This document shows positions 43,241 through 53,169 of a DNA stretch of 64,000 nucleotides, piece after piece. The first letter of the stretch is position 1, and every line of letters starts with the position of its first letter. The position numbers and the translations under genes were made by a program. Source of the DNA: Physcia stellaris. Lineage: Eukaryota > Ascomycota > Lecanoromycetes > Caliciales > Physciaceae. The stretch covers positions 372,001-436,000 of the forward strand of contig JABSSW010000012.1 in NCBI GenBank assembly GCA_018902385.1. Reading direction: 5' to 3'. The notes below the pieces were generated by a model. The model was given only the letters and a program-made list of their open reading frames with translations, had not been told where the DNA came from and did no database searches.

Positions 43241-44782
43241 ATGTCCAAAAAACTCACAGACGAAGAGCTCTTCGCTCAATTCGAAGGCATCGGCGAAGAA
43301 GCCGACCCTACCACCACCGAAAAGCCCCCATCCACCTCGAAACCCTCCGCAACCCCTTCAACAACAGAACAACCCAACCCTGACGACCTATTCCAAGAAT
43401 TAGGCATCCCCGAACGCCCCAAAGCCCCTGTCAGCAGACCTCATACCCCGAAAGTATCCTCCACACCAACAACTCCCGCTCTCCGCTCCTCCCCAAAACC
43501 CTCTAGCGACCAAGCCCGCAGCTCCGAAGAACGCGCCCTTCCCCGCAAATCTGGCGAAAGCACACGCAGTTTCCATAACAGCTTTACACCTATAACTGGT
43601 CACTCAGCCGAGCCGGAGACGGCATCCACAAGGGGCAACACCACCTCTTCCGCGCCCCAAGGTGAACCCCAAGCCCAAGACCAAGCACAAAGTTCCGGCG
43701 GAGGCGGCGGATGGTGGGGCGGCCTCTTCTCCACCGCCACCGCAGCTGTAAAACAAGCGGAGCAACTCGCCAAAGAGATCCGCGCCAATGAAGAAGCCCA
43801 GCGCTGGGCCAGCCAAGTCCAATCCAACGTCGGCGCCTTACGGGGTCTAGGTGGGGAACTGCGGTCACGGGCCTTGCCTACCTTCACGAACATATTGCAC
43901 AGTCTTGCTCCGCCCATCTCAGCGCATGAGAGGCTGCAGATCCACTTGACGCACGATATCGTCGGGTATCCCAGCTTGGACCCATTGGTGTATCGGACTT
44001 TTGAGAGGGTGATGGCGCAGGTCGAGGGGGGCGATTTGATGGTTATTCAGCGCGGTCAAGAATCCTCGCGTCGGCGTAGCGATGCGGATGGGTACACAGG
44101 CAGTAGTTCGAGCAGCGGATGGAGCGATGGGCCATGGTGGCGGCAGGCGGCCGGCGCGCGCAGTCTGGGAGTCGTGAAGGGCGTGACGGAGGGGAGGAAG
44201 CTGAGTAAAGCCTCTGCGGAGAGCTACGCTCAAGAATACTACGCGCCCCGGGGCGGGCTCGAAGAGGCCGCGAAGCAGGCAACCGAGGTGCTGAGCGAGA
44301 GTAATCCGACCCGGTCGAGCGACATCTTCGTAGCGTTCCAGGCAATCACATACTCAGACCATCCCCCGACCTCGGAGCAAAGCAAAGACAGCGAACAAGA
44401 CACCACCACCGCACCCGAAGACCTCCTCCTCTTCGCAATCTACCTCCACGACCCCATCCACGGCATCACCTACAGCACCCTCACCCAATCCCTCCCCCTC
44501 CAATGGACCTCCTGGCTCGACGCCCCCGCCTCCTCAGACCCGGAATCCGCCCTGCCCCCCGAGATAGCACCCATCATCCTCTCCGGCGGCGTCGATCCGC
44601 GGGAATGGGTCGCGGAATGGATCGAAGAGGCGCTGACGCTGGGCGTCGGCGTCGTGGCGCAGAGGTATGTGGCCCGGCGCATGGGCGTGGGGGTCGTGGC
44701 GGGGAACGGGGAGGCGATGGGCGGGAGGCAGAGGCATGAGGTGGTCGATAGTGGGGCTGGGGAGGGGGCGAGGGTTGTTTAG
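43241..44782 (+). CDS. mtc1: Maintenance of telomere capping protein 1 (Mtc1 family)
   Basis: One exon, 513 codons, ATG 43241 (MSKKLTDEELFAQFEGIG). Yeast Mtc1 is a cytosolic, ribosome- or vesicle-associated protein identified through genetic interaction with telomere capping (cdc13); its biochemical role is unclear. Sequence support: a disordered Ser/Pro/Thr N-terminal 150 residues; the family hallmark SGGGGGWWGGLFSTATAAVK then QAEQLAKEIRANEEAQRWA; NVGALRGLGGELRSRALPTF; TNILHSLAPPISAHERLQIH; HDIVGYPSLDPLVYRTFERV; VMAQVEGGDLMVIQRG. The C-terminal domain continues with DLLLFAIYLHDPIHGITYST and VDPREWVAEWIEEALTLGVG. Length and order match fungal homologues. The strong C/G third-position bias produces long shadow frames on the other strand, which are not genes. 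Confidence 0.93.
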   Translation: MSKKLTDEELFAQFEGIGEEADPTTTEKPPSTSKPSATPSTTEQPNPDDLFQELGIPERPKAPVSRPHTPKVSSTPTTPALRSSPKPSSDQARSSEERALPRKSGESTRSFHNSFTPITGHSAEPETASTRGNTTSSAPQGEPQAQDQAQSSGGGGGWWGGLFSTATAAVKQAEQLAKEIRANEEAQRWASQVQSNVGALRGLGGELRSRALPTFTNILHSLAPPISAHERLQIHLTHDIVGYPSLDPLVYRTFERVMAQVEGGDLMVIQRGQESSRRRSDADGYTGSSSSSGWSDGPWWRQAAGARSLGVVKGVTEGRKLSKASAESYAQEYYAPRGGLEEAAKQATEVLSESNPTRSSDIFVAFQAITYSDHPPTSEQSKDSEQDTTTAPEDLLLFAIYLHDPIHGITYSTLTQSLPLQWTSWLDAPASSDPESALPPEIAPIILSGGVDPREWVAEWIEEALTLGVGVVAQRYVARRMGVGVVAGNGEAMGGRQRHEVVDSGAGEGARVV

Positions 44783-44981
44783 TCTTTTGCTTTGCGCTGG
44801 GTGGGTGGATGGGATGGTGGGGCGGTGGGTGAGAGGGAGGGAAAGAAAGAGGACAAGAGCAGAGGAAAAGTCGGCGCCGGTTCATGGCTTAAGATGCCTT
44901 GTATTTTACCGGCATGCACTTGGTAGCTACGTTATCTCACTCTTGAGCATTATTGGTCACTGGAGCGAGCGGTTATTGTTT

Positions 44982-45000
44982 ACCTACCTACCTACCTACC
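44982..45000. repeat. (CTAC)n microsatellite
   Basis: About five copies of CTAC/CCTA. Confidence 0.8.
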
Positions 45001-45412
45001 TTAAACAACGAGTAAGAGCTTGAGGATATCCACTGTATACCGTCGGGGGTTTTCGCTACTTGGTATGGAACCTTGCTTTTCGCTTGACTACCTTACCTTC
45101 CCTTCCAGCTACTGTACTGAAAGATATGGCGGAATGGTAGTCCATCATATCGCCCCGTTCCCCCTCGCTTAGACGAACACTGGAGCTCACAGCAAACTGC
45201 GAGCACAAGCTATTTCCCTCTTCTTCGGAACGTGAGAACTAGGAGCTTGATTCCTCTTTTATGTGTCTCAGTGTTGGTATCGCACACTCCTCGATGTAAA
45301 GCCCCCTCCAGACCCAGTGATGAGCTAGCTAGCTAGCTACTCCAGCCTCCGTAGATTGCTCGACTGTTCTGTAAAACCCATGGGCTCTCACGAAGGTAGA
45401 AGCAGAAGCCCA

Positions 45413-45438
45413 TCCATCCATCCAGCCAGCCAGCCAGC
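45413..45438. repeat. (CATC)n then (CAGC)n microsatellite
   Basis: Short adjoining arrays of CCAT and CCAG units. Confidence 0.75.
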
Positions 45439-45566
45439 AAAAAAAATCACGGAACCTGGGGAGTTATACCCTCCCTCCACGCACGCTGCTTTAACCTCCG
45501 ATCCGATCCGACCTCAGCCCATTTCCAGTTCATGCTCATGCTCTTTTCCCTTCCCCAAAAAACCTT

Positions 45567-46735
45567 TCACGCCTTCCCCGCCTTCTTCCCCTTATTCTCT
45601 TTCGAAGCTGATTTGCCACCGCTCAGCATCTCCAGGTGGCCAGCGCGCTGGGCGAGGATTTCTCGGTTTGGGACGTTAGGCCTGCGGAGAGTTTCTATGG
45701 GGGAGAGAGGGGGTTAGTTTTTTGGGGGAGTGAGGGGAGGGGAGGCGAAAGGTGGGGGGTGGGGGATGGTGCAGGGGTTGGATATGTGGATAGAGAAGCA
45801 AGGAGAAGGGGAAGGTGGGAGTGCAGATAAGGAAGGAAGCTAGGGGAGAGTTCGAAAGGTAAGGCAGATAGAAAGCAGAGGGAATGATATGCTTTCCGAT
45901 CTCGAGATGCTGTCTGCTGCTTAGATCTGCGACTCATCTCCTTGGTTATGGGTTCGAGCGGTCTTGCCACGGATAAGAAGGCATGTGCTCCCCATCGTGA
46001 GTGAACCTCGCTGAAGCGCTGCTAGTGTGCTTGTGAGAGCTGATATCCGTAAGACCCATCCGACCAGTTAAAGATACGTTTGCATATCTCTCCTTGCCCT
46101 TCCTGAAGTCGCGGGATAGCACAGCGGGGGAAGGAGCGGTGGGATATAGCACGCTCCTAGATTGGAGACAGGGACGAACCAGAACAACCTTCTGCAAAAT
46201 TCAAAGCAGCAGAACATACCATCGCCATCGACGGATGGACGACTACTAAACACAAAAAAACCAAAAAGGGAGAAAAAGAGAAGAAAATTAGAAAAAGATG
46301 TGATTCACAGTGAACAGAAAATAGACAGAGAACCAAAATACCTTCGTCACCCTCTTCTGCTCCACCAACCCTCTCCTCTTCGGCGCAATGACTTTCGCGC
46401 CTTTCTTCGGGGCCAGCGCTGATTTCCTGCTTACGTCAGCTCTTCTTTCTTTCCCTCTCCTCTTCCATCATGCGAATAACATCATCAGGCACGAGCCATT
46501 AATAAGTCTCCTCGAACAACTAGACTCAGGAAGTATAATTCAATTTCGCCGCAACCGGCTCGGTAAAGCCCAAACATAGAAAAAAGGTGTAAAAGCCCTG
46601 ATAGAAAAACAGAGAGAGAACAAGGCGTAACCGAATAAGGAACATCGCTTAATCACGGAAAGAAATATCCCCAACGTACCGCTTTGAAGAAGCAGCCGTG
46701 GTTTTGGGTTTCTTTTTGATGGCGCCTTGGGCCAT
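45567..46735 (-). CDS. DUF2462 (UPF0390) small basic nuclear/nucleolar-type protein
   Basis: Exon 1 46735-46680 gives MAQGAIKKKPKTTAASSK. Exon 2 46426-46342 gives RKSALAPKKGAKVIAPKRRG then LVEQKRVTK. Exon 3 45694-45567 gives KLSAGLTSQTEKS, then AQRAGHLEMLSGGKSASKEN, ending KKAGKA. This is the full plan of the family: MAQG start, basic linker with APKKGAKVIAPK, then AGLT..TEK.LA.RAGHLEML.GGK. Product about 89 aa. Members are small, very basic and probably ribosome-biogenesis or chromatin associated; the exact role is unknown to me. Introns are 253 nt (GTACGT) and 647 nt (GTATTT...CCATAG), both unusually long for this genome. At 45656-45657 one base is missing (TCCTCG where TCCCTCG fits), shifting the frame between TEKS and LAQRAGHLEM. 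Each half matches, so an assembly slip is likely. Confidence 0.85.
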
Positions 46736-47189
46736 TCTCGACTATGCTCTGGAGAACCTTGAGTAGCGGGTTAGGCGAAGGTCTGGAATGTGATGAGAAG
46801 AGGACCGGGAGCGAAGAATTAGGATGGTGGTGATGATTAAGTACAATGGAGGAAGCAGCAACAATTCGCGAAGTCGATGATATTCTAAGTATGAAAGTTT
46901 AGGGTTATGGCGACTACCAAACTTGTAACCCCCTATTCCCAGCGCCTAAAAGTCTCCTATCTGGGTAGTGCCACGAGCGAGTTCGAGGTATAAACTAGGA
47001 AATAGTTCAAGTCAGGTAGAGAGCACGTGATAATGCAGTCTCGGCTGGGTTTCCTTGTCTCTCTGAAGAGGTAGTTGTATCCTTCGATTTGCCTAAATAA
47101 CTCCTCAATTCTCATACGGTATACCGTGCTCTGGTGTCGTGTTGCCTCTGATGCATCACCACTGACTCGTACATGCTCAATGCAACAGA
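46736..47189. other. Intergenic; promoter of the DUF2462 gene
   Basis: No gene recognised. A minus-strand frame (46957-47262) has no ATG start and overlaps the repeat at 47190-47327. Confidence 0.45.
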
Positions 47190-47327
47190 ACGTGTACCCG
47201 TCCTTGGCACAAAGTGATTGAATATAAGATGAAGAAGACATCATATTCATTTTCCGTCCCAAGTCGGGTAATCGCAGAAAGATGTGTCACAAATAATTAG
47301 CACGGCTTACTGCCAGACCATGGGATA
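47190..47327. repeat. Diverged copy of one arm of the 50.2-50.6 kb inverted-repeat element
   Basis: It shares, in order, TACCCG.., TTGGCACAAAG, GAAGAAGACATCAT, CCAAGTCGGGTAA and the terminal motif CCAGACCATGGGATA (47312-47326) with 50445-50607. It sits in the 3' flank of the glycine-rich protein gene. Only one arm is visible. Confidence 0.75.
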
Positions 47328-47365
47328 CCAGTATCCATCCCATCATCGTTTCAACGAATATCCAA

Positions 47366-49735
47366 TCAACCTCCTCCTCCGCCTCCTCCACCACCACATC
47401 CCCCTCCGCCCCCTCCGCCCCCTCCTCCGCATCCACCCCCTCCACCCCCGCCTCCACCACACCCACCGGCAGCGCCGCCCGCACATGCCCCACCAGACCC
47501 CCCACCACCACATCCCCCAGCAGCAACCATGCCACCACAAGTCCCACTACAGCAATTCCCCGCCGCGCCCGCAGCCACATTCGCACATCCAGGGTTGCTC
47601 GCATACATCCCTCCCGAAATGCATGGATCGCCCATATACGGTGCGTAATACGGCACATAAACCGGGTAGCCGTACGCATACGCCGTGGTCATATACTCAT
47701 CCCTTTGCGGTGGCTGCCGGCCCTTCTTCTTGGCGCGCCGGCACGCTTTCTTGTAGCTTGCTTCCAGTACGTAGGTTTTCTTCAGCTCGTTCGCTTTCGC
47801 GATGTCGCGCGTAGTGCCCTCGTTCGTCGTTTTGATGGCGTTGTGGGCTGAGATGTGGGGGCCGTTGTGTGGGTTTCCGTTGTTTTCCTCATTCTGAGAG
47901 GAGTGCAGTCGGTCGAGATCGGATTCAAGGTCTTGATGGCCAGGTCGTAAGCCGGAAAAGACACTGGTGTGTGATTCGCGGATCGATTCGCAGTACCAGC
48001 ATGTGCACTCTGAGTAGACTTCGTTGAACATCTTTTGGTAGGTTTTCGAGGTCCATTCGAACGCATCCGAAAGTTTGTTCTCTTCGATCTTGTCGTCGTG
48101 ATCGATGAAGGTGCTGGTTTTCGCGGTGGCATAGGTGTAATATGACTGGCAGGACAGCTGGTGAGTGTGCCATGCCAGGTCCACGTCAAGGGTTGGGACG
48201 GCGACATTATTGGAGTGCTTTCCCATTATGTCGAAGAAGCGAGAGTATTTGACCAGTAGACGGTCCATAGTCGCGCTGATGGAGGGTGAGTGGAGCCAGT
48301 CTATGGCGTGCATTTTTTCAATGAAAGCTCCTTGGCGAATGACAGCTCCGACGAGGTCGAGGCTGAATGGCGACGAATTCTCCCAGTAGCAAGCCATCAT
48401 GCGGCGGATGGCAATTTTCTCAGTACGTCGCAGGTGGCCTCTTGATAGACTGTTGGTTGCTCTACGAACTGTCTTTCTGTCTCTGAGAGCCTTTTCAATG
48501 ATTGACCGTACATCCTTCATGTCTCCCAGGAGTAGCTCGGATTTTTGTTTGGGATTGAGGATTCTAACAACTTCTTTGTCTAGACCACCCTCTTTGAAAA
48601 GATGGTTTGGAAAATGCTCGTACTGATCTGTCGTATGCTTCTCTCCAAACATGCCTTCTGGGTTATTAGCTGTGGATTATGACACTGATACACGTGCTCG
48701 GCAAGATACTTACCACTATGGTCCAAGAGTGTGCCAGGCATCGGAGTGCCATTTGCCATTAAAAGCTGGACATCTTTATAGAACTTATGTGCCCGTAGCC
48801 TCTCGTGACTGATGGTCCAATAACATCCGTGGCAAGCTCGACTAAAGCTGTTCTCTGCAAAGCCCGAGCCTCTCTCACCAGGTGAGTGGTTAAGCCAGGT
48901 TGACTGACTATCACAAGTCGTCCAAGCACAGGCGACGGATCGACTGCATGAAGGGCAGTCAATTCCGATATGCGAGGGCATTCTGAGAGCATCGTAAGGC
49001 AACTTTGTAGAGCTTTCGAACAACTCGCGAGCCTCCTTGCTGGTTTCGTACTCGAACGTCTCATTGTCGACGCATGCATTCACAGCCTCCCATGGGAAGC
49101 CGTTTGTCCAAAGGCCCCTTTTTCCGTATCGGATACAATCTGCGAGGTAGTCTCTCGGATTGAGCATGTAGGTGTGCCAAACCATGAGAACATCTATTAA
49201 CTCTTAGTCACGCTCTTCATAAAGCCTCCAGCGACTTACCGATGGGTGGCAAATTCGCGTTCGAAAAGATTATTGCAGGGTCATCCTTCCACAGGCTTGG
49301 ATTTATTACTTGCTCCCACGGATGCACTACAGAACCTATGGGACCTATGCAGTATTTCCACCAGGCTTCGAAGCGCTTAGCGGCTTGAGCGACATAGATG
49401 GACCAGCGTTTCTCGCGAATCTTAGTTAGCAGAACAGCGTGATCACGTTCGTTGAGATGCGAGGGGACGAAGTTATCCCAGATTCCATAAAGGCCATCGG
49501 TTGTCGCAATAGTCTCTCGAAGCTCATGGAAGCATTCGAGAAGTTTGAGATGGGCAATACATCGATCTCGGGTTGGTTTGGCAGATTTTCGTTCGCCAAG
49601 ACTTAGGCCTGAGAAGCCGGCTGTTATATCGGGTGGATTGGCTGCATATGTTGGTGGAGGAGATGATTCTTTGGATTGGGTTGACGATGGGTTCGATTTG
49701 TGCAGCACGTTGTGCTTTTCCTTTGATTCGAACAT
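47366..49735 (-). CDS. GRDP-like (DUF1399) protein with glycine-rich C-terminus
   Basis: Exons: 49735-49240, 49193-48714 and 48657-47366; introns of 46 and 56 nt, both with GTAAGT donors; 755 aa. Plants' glycine-rich domain proteins and fungal homologues share this plan; the biochemical function is unsettled (stress and development roles in plants). Seen: an N-terminal low-complexity part, a first conserved region ending in LPPI joined to DVLMVWHTYMLNPRDYLADC, a second cysteine-bearing middle region (IDCPSCSRSVACAW), a second copy of the core motif (VPTLDVDLAWHTHQLSCQSY), ECTCWYCESIRESH, a Lys/Arg-rich stretch (SYKKACRRAKKKGRQPPQRD), a Tyr/Pro stretch (AYGYPVYVPYYAPYMGDP) and a tail of about 75 residues that is almost only Gly with Cys every 10 or so. 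The tail is encoded by GGN repeats that create long shadow frames on the plus strand. Confidence 0.9.
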
Positions 49736-50209
49736 GTAGGATGAATGATACCGTCTTGTGCAGGGTCGAATTGTTGAATTTAGCAGGGCGACCGAGTCCT
49801 AGGATCGAAGGGAGAATTGTCTTTTCTAGACTGAAGAGTTTGTCGGATAAGCTGGGTGTTGACTTCCTATTTGTGGTTGTTCACCAGTGCTTAGTATCAC
49901 GGCGAGGCTGACGAGGTCTAAGCCACCCTGCGAACGCTTGTTTCGGCTAGGACTTCGCACCCAATCAACGACTGCTGATGTTGGATTAAAGTGTGCCTTG
50001 TGTACCTTAGTGGCATTCTTACCTAAGGTAGTGGCTTCCATCTCGGCCGATCGTTTGTGAAACATTGTCGAACTAGTCCCTTTGGAACACTGGGTGGAAT
50101 ATGCCAACTGCGCCTTGTTATCAGTCTGGCTGATCGGAGATCAGACGGCCAGGTGGATCCCATCCGCAGTATTCGTGAAAATTTGATCAGATGATTACTG
50201 CAGAATGCC
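49736..50209. other. Promoter-side spacer of the GRDP-like gene
   Basis: No gene recognised. A minus-strand frame (49826-50107) lacks support. Confidence 0.45.
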
Positions 50210-50607
50210 TATCCCATGGTCTGGCCGACAGATCTGCGATGACCCGACTTGGGATGACATCAGAAAATGGTGTCATCTTCATGTCGGCTTCATCTGCTTT
50301 GTGCCAATGACGGGTAAGCGTTTTGTCGTAGTGGATAGGTCATCGACGATTCATCATTGGGATGGATTGGTTGTGAGTCTCGAGACCTCGAGTTATCCCA
50401 TGGTCTGGTGTGGTGTTATCCTCCCTCCCATGCATCGCCACCGATGCACCCAATATAACAATACGCTTACCCGTGTTTGGCACAAAGCATATGAAGACGG
50501 TATGAAGACGGTATGAAAGTGACATGAAGAAAACATCATCTTCTGCTTCCGCCCCAAGTCGGGTAACCGTAGGTCTGTCGGTGTATCCACTACCAGACCA
50601 TGGGATA
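50210..50607. mobile_element. Foldback/MITE-like inverted-repeat element
   Basis: The ends are TATCCCATGGTCTGG (50210-50224) and its inverse (50593-50607). The arms 50210-50333 and 50445-50607 are imperfect inverted copies: ACCCGACTTGG, TTCATGTC, ATCTGCTTTGTGCCA and ACGGGTAAGCG recur in inverse order. A third copy of the end motif lies in the middle (50394-50408), so a smaller element of 214 bp (50394-50607) may be nested or tandem. TA next to both ends hints at a Tc1/mariner-type TA target. It has no coding capacity. A one-arm relative is at 47190-47327. Confidence 0.7.
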
Positions 50608-50734
50608 CTATCTTACATGCTAAATCAGCTGGTCTCACATATACTCCTGATAATGCTCGCCTAATATGGTATCATATGCACAATGTACTCTGCCCTTTGC
50701 GCCTTCGCTATGCTGGAAATCACGATAATGTGTT

Positions 50735-52806
50735 TTACGAAGCCTGCGCATCAGGATCTTCAAGTGTGTCTCCCTCATCCATAGCATTCTCACCCACAGC
50801 GTTGGTAACCGCAGGAGCTGGGGCAGCTGGTGCAGGAAGAGGTGAGTCGGGTGGTGTGGCTTCCTGCGGCCGCGTCCCCGTTGCTGCGATACCGTTGGCA
50901 GTACCATTTGTTGGAGGCGACGTGGCAGGATCCGCCATATCCACGTCTTCTTCTTCCTGGTCGTTTTCTTCCGCTTCGCTCACAGGGTCGGAGGGTAGCG
51001 AGCTGGTTGCACGGCTACCGTTAACATTGGCTGGGCTGCTGTGTGTTGAGGAGAGTCCGTCGTTGGCCACACTCCCGTTCCGCTCTCGACTCCGTGCACG
51101 TTTGGAAGATACTGCACCGCTAGGGAGATCATCATCGAGGCCCGTTGCATTCTGATAATCCATCATGTTACGCCGTCTCTTGGCTCCCGGCTGTCTTCGA
51201 ACACCATTGCGGCGATTCTGATTTTCGTCTTCACTTTCGCTTAATTCTCCATCCTTCTCTTTGTACTTATCCCATCGGCGCTCCGTCCACCGCGAGTCTT
51301 TGTTCTCGTCTTCGTCCATGTCGTCCAGTGCAGCGTCTGCTTCGTCGTCCAGGCCCACAGGATCACGGGGAACTTCAGCCATTTGTACACTAGGGGCGAA
51401 AGTAGTTCGCTTGAGATTTTCTAGAACCTGAGTCTTAATTTTGGATAGATATTCAGGTGAGTTGGCGTTGTCCATATTCGAGGTGCGAACGTCAAGTTCG
51501 TAATCGGGAGCGTAGTACTACAGCGTTGTTAGGCAATGGCATGAGGAAAACTCAAAGCTCATTCAAGCTTCTTGAGATAGGAGACATACCTCATAGTAAT
51601 CATTATAGGGTAGCTCAGGGCCCATATTCTGTCCAACTAGGAGTCCGGTTTCGTATGCCCAGGTACGAGAGACATTGCGCATAGTATAACCTCCACCGCC
51701 AAGGATCAATACTGGCAGATTGAAGCTCTGTACGAAGCTGACACAATTGGCATGCCCCCGCATACTGAGATTAAAGCATCCAAGTCTGTCACCCGACAGA
51801 CTGTCACCACCACATTGTAGGACAATAGCCTCAGGGCGGTAGTACTCCATGACACCCTTGATGACCGGCTCGAAGATCGCCTTATAGGATACGTCGTCGA
51901 TGCCGTCGCGAAGCGGAAAGTTGACCGAGTAATATTTACCTTGACCGACACCAATGTCCCGAAGCTCCCCTGTACCCGGGAAATACTCGCCGTACTTATG
52001 GAAAGAGACTGTCATAACACGATCGGTGGTGTAGAAAGCCTCTTCCACGCCATCTCCGTGGTGGACATCGATATCAATGTAGAGAACACGCTGCTTGTAG
52101 CGCAGGAGCTCTAAGATGCCGAGGACAATATCTGAAAACCGTCAGCTAGCGTAATAGCACTGAAGTGCGTAAAATGCGCAGATTTTACCGTTGACATAAC
52201 AAAAGCCACTGGCTTCGCTCTTCTTGGCATGATGGAGTCCCCCCGCCCAATTGATTGCGGTTTGACATTTCTCACGATTCAGACGAGCAGCACCTTCCAT
52301 GCTACCTCCAGCACTGATCCCACAGAATTCAAAAAGCCCGTCGAAAACGGGACAGTCATCCCCAACATTGAAGCGCGATTGCTCTTTCTGAAAGTTCTCC
52401 ATGTTATCCGGGGTGACCCGCTTGAGGAAATCAATGTACTCGTCCGTGTGAAATTGAGTCATCTCAAGATTCGATGCGGGTTTCGCGCGCTGCAAATCTA
52501 TTATTAATTGTTTCATGGTCTAGGATATTGGGCCGCTTATGTCTTAAGGAGTGAAAGAAGGGACTCCAAGGGCACATCGAAAGAATATAAAAAGGAGACT
52601 ATTGGCAGAAAACTCACGTAGATTTCCATATGCTTGTAAAGACCATAATTCATGATCAAGCTATGCGCCATCCGAATTCGATGCGGTTTCATGGGATGAC
52701 CGGCGACGTAGGCATAATTTCCTACATCAGAATCATAAAAGTAGGCTGTGGATTTCGAACGATTGCTTCCAATGACCGGTTGGTCGAGCGGGGCGAAAGC
52801 GGTCAT
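50735..52806 (-). CDS. rpdA: Class I histone deacetylase Rpd3/RpdA
   Basis: Zn-dependent removal of acetyl groups from histone lysines in the Sin3-type nuclear corepressor complexes. Exons: 52806-52618, 52489-52189, 52131-51590 and 51517-50735; about 604 aa. Motifs: [72 protein letters not shown] (His-His pair), [18 protein letters not shown] (metal-binding Asp and His), [20 protein letters not shown] and [20 protein letters not shown] (catalytic-region Tyr). Exon 4 encodes the C-terminal extension typical of filamentous-fungal Rpd[21 protein letters not shown], then a basic patch (GAKRRRNMM) and an acidic/Pro-rich tail; yeast Rpd3 is shorter (433 aa). Intron 1 is 128 nt, the other two under 75 nt. 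Divergent from rpn11 with a 363-bp gap. Confidence 0.97.
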
Positions 52807-53169
52807 TGTAGTGTGCCTACTGGGCAAAGAAAATCGCCTCAATGAACGTTTATAGTAGTAGCGGTTGTGGTCATGCGATTCAAAAGACAAGGAAATCAGA
52901 TGAGGATTGGGAGAGCAAGTGAAATGGACCGAGGAGCTCCCCTTAGCGCTTTAGATTTCACGGGATTCAGGGTCCATTCACTGCAATTGTGAAGTTAGTG
53001 GTATTTTAAATTACAACACCTCAAGAGCTTCAACCTGTAGTCTGCGATTATCAATTTCATCACCAGTCACTGATCCTCTGGGTTCTTGAACAGCTTTGAT
53101 CATATTAGCTTCAGTCTCTAGACTTTTACTGATAATCGAACCCCTGAAAGCACTTGTCCCACAGCCATC
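52807..53169. promoter_or_regulatory. Divergent promoter between rpdA and rpn11
   Basis: 363 bp separate the two start codons, so both promoters must lie here (or overlap the 5' UTRs). No consensus element was identified by eye. Confidence 0.6.

Larger units (their letters stand above)
44783..45566. other. Intergenic region between convergent genes, with microsatellites
   Basis: Simple repeats: (CCTA)n near 44982-45000, (GCTA)n near 45325-45340, and (CATC)n/(CAGC)n near 45413-45438. No gene recognised. Confidence 0.55.

Noticed and set aside
43600-44885. Several long minus-strand frames opposite mtc1
   Set aside because: They arise from strong C/G third-position bias in the mtc1 coding strand. 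None has motifs.
47284-47814. Plus-strand 176-codon frame opposite the glycine-rich tail
   Set aside because: It is a shadow of the GGN repeats (His/Pro/Leu low complexity) in the GRDP-like gene on the minus strand.
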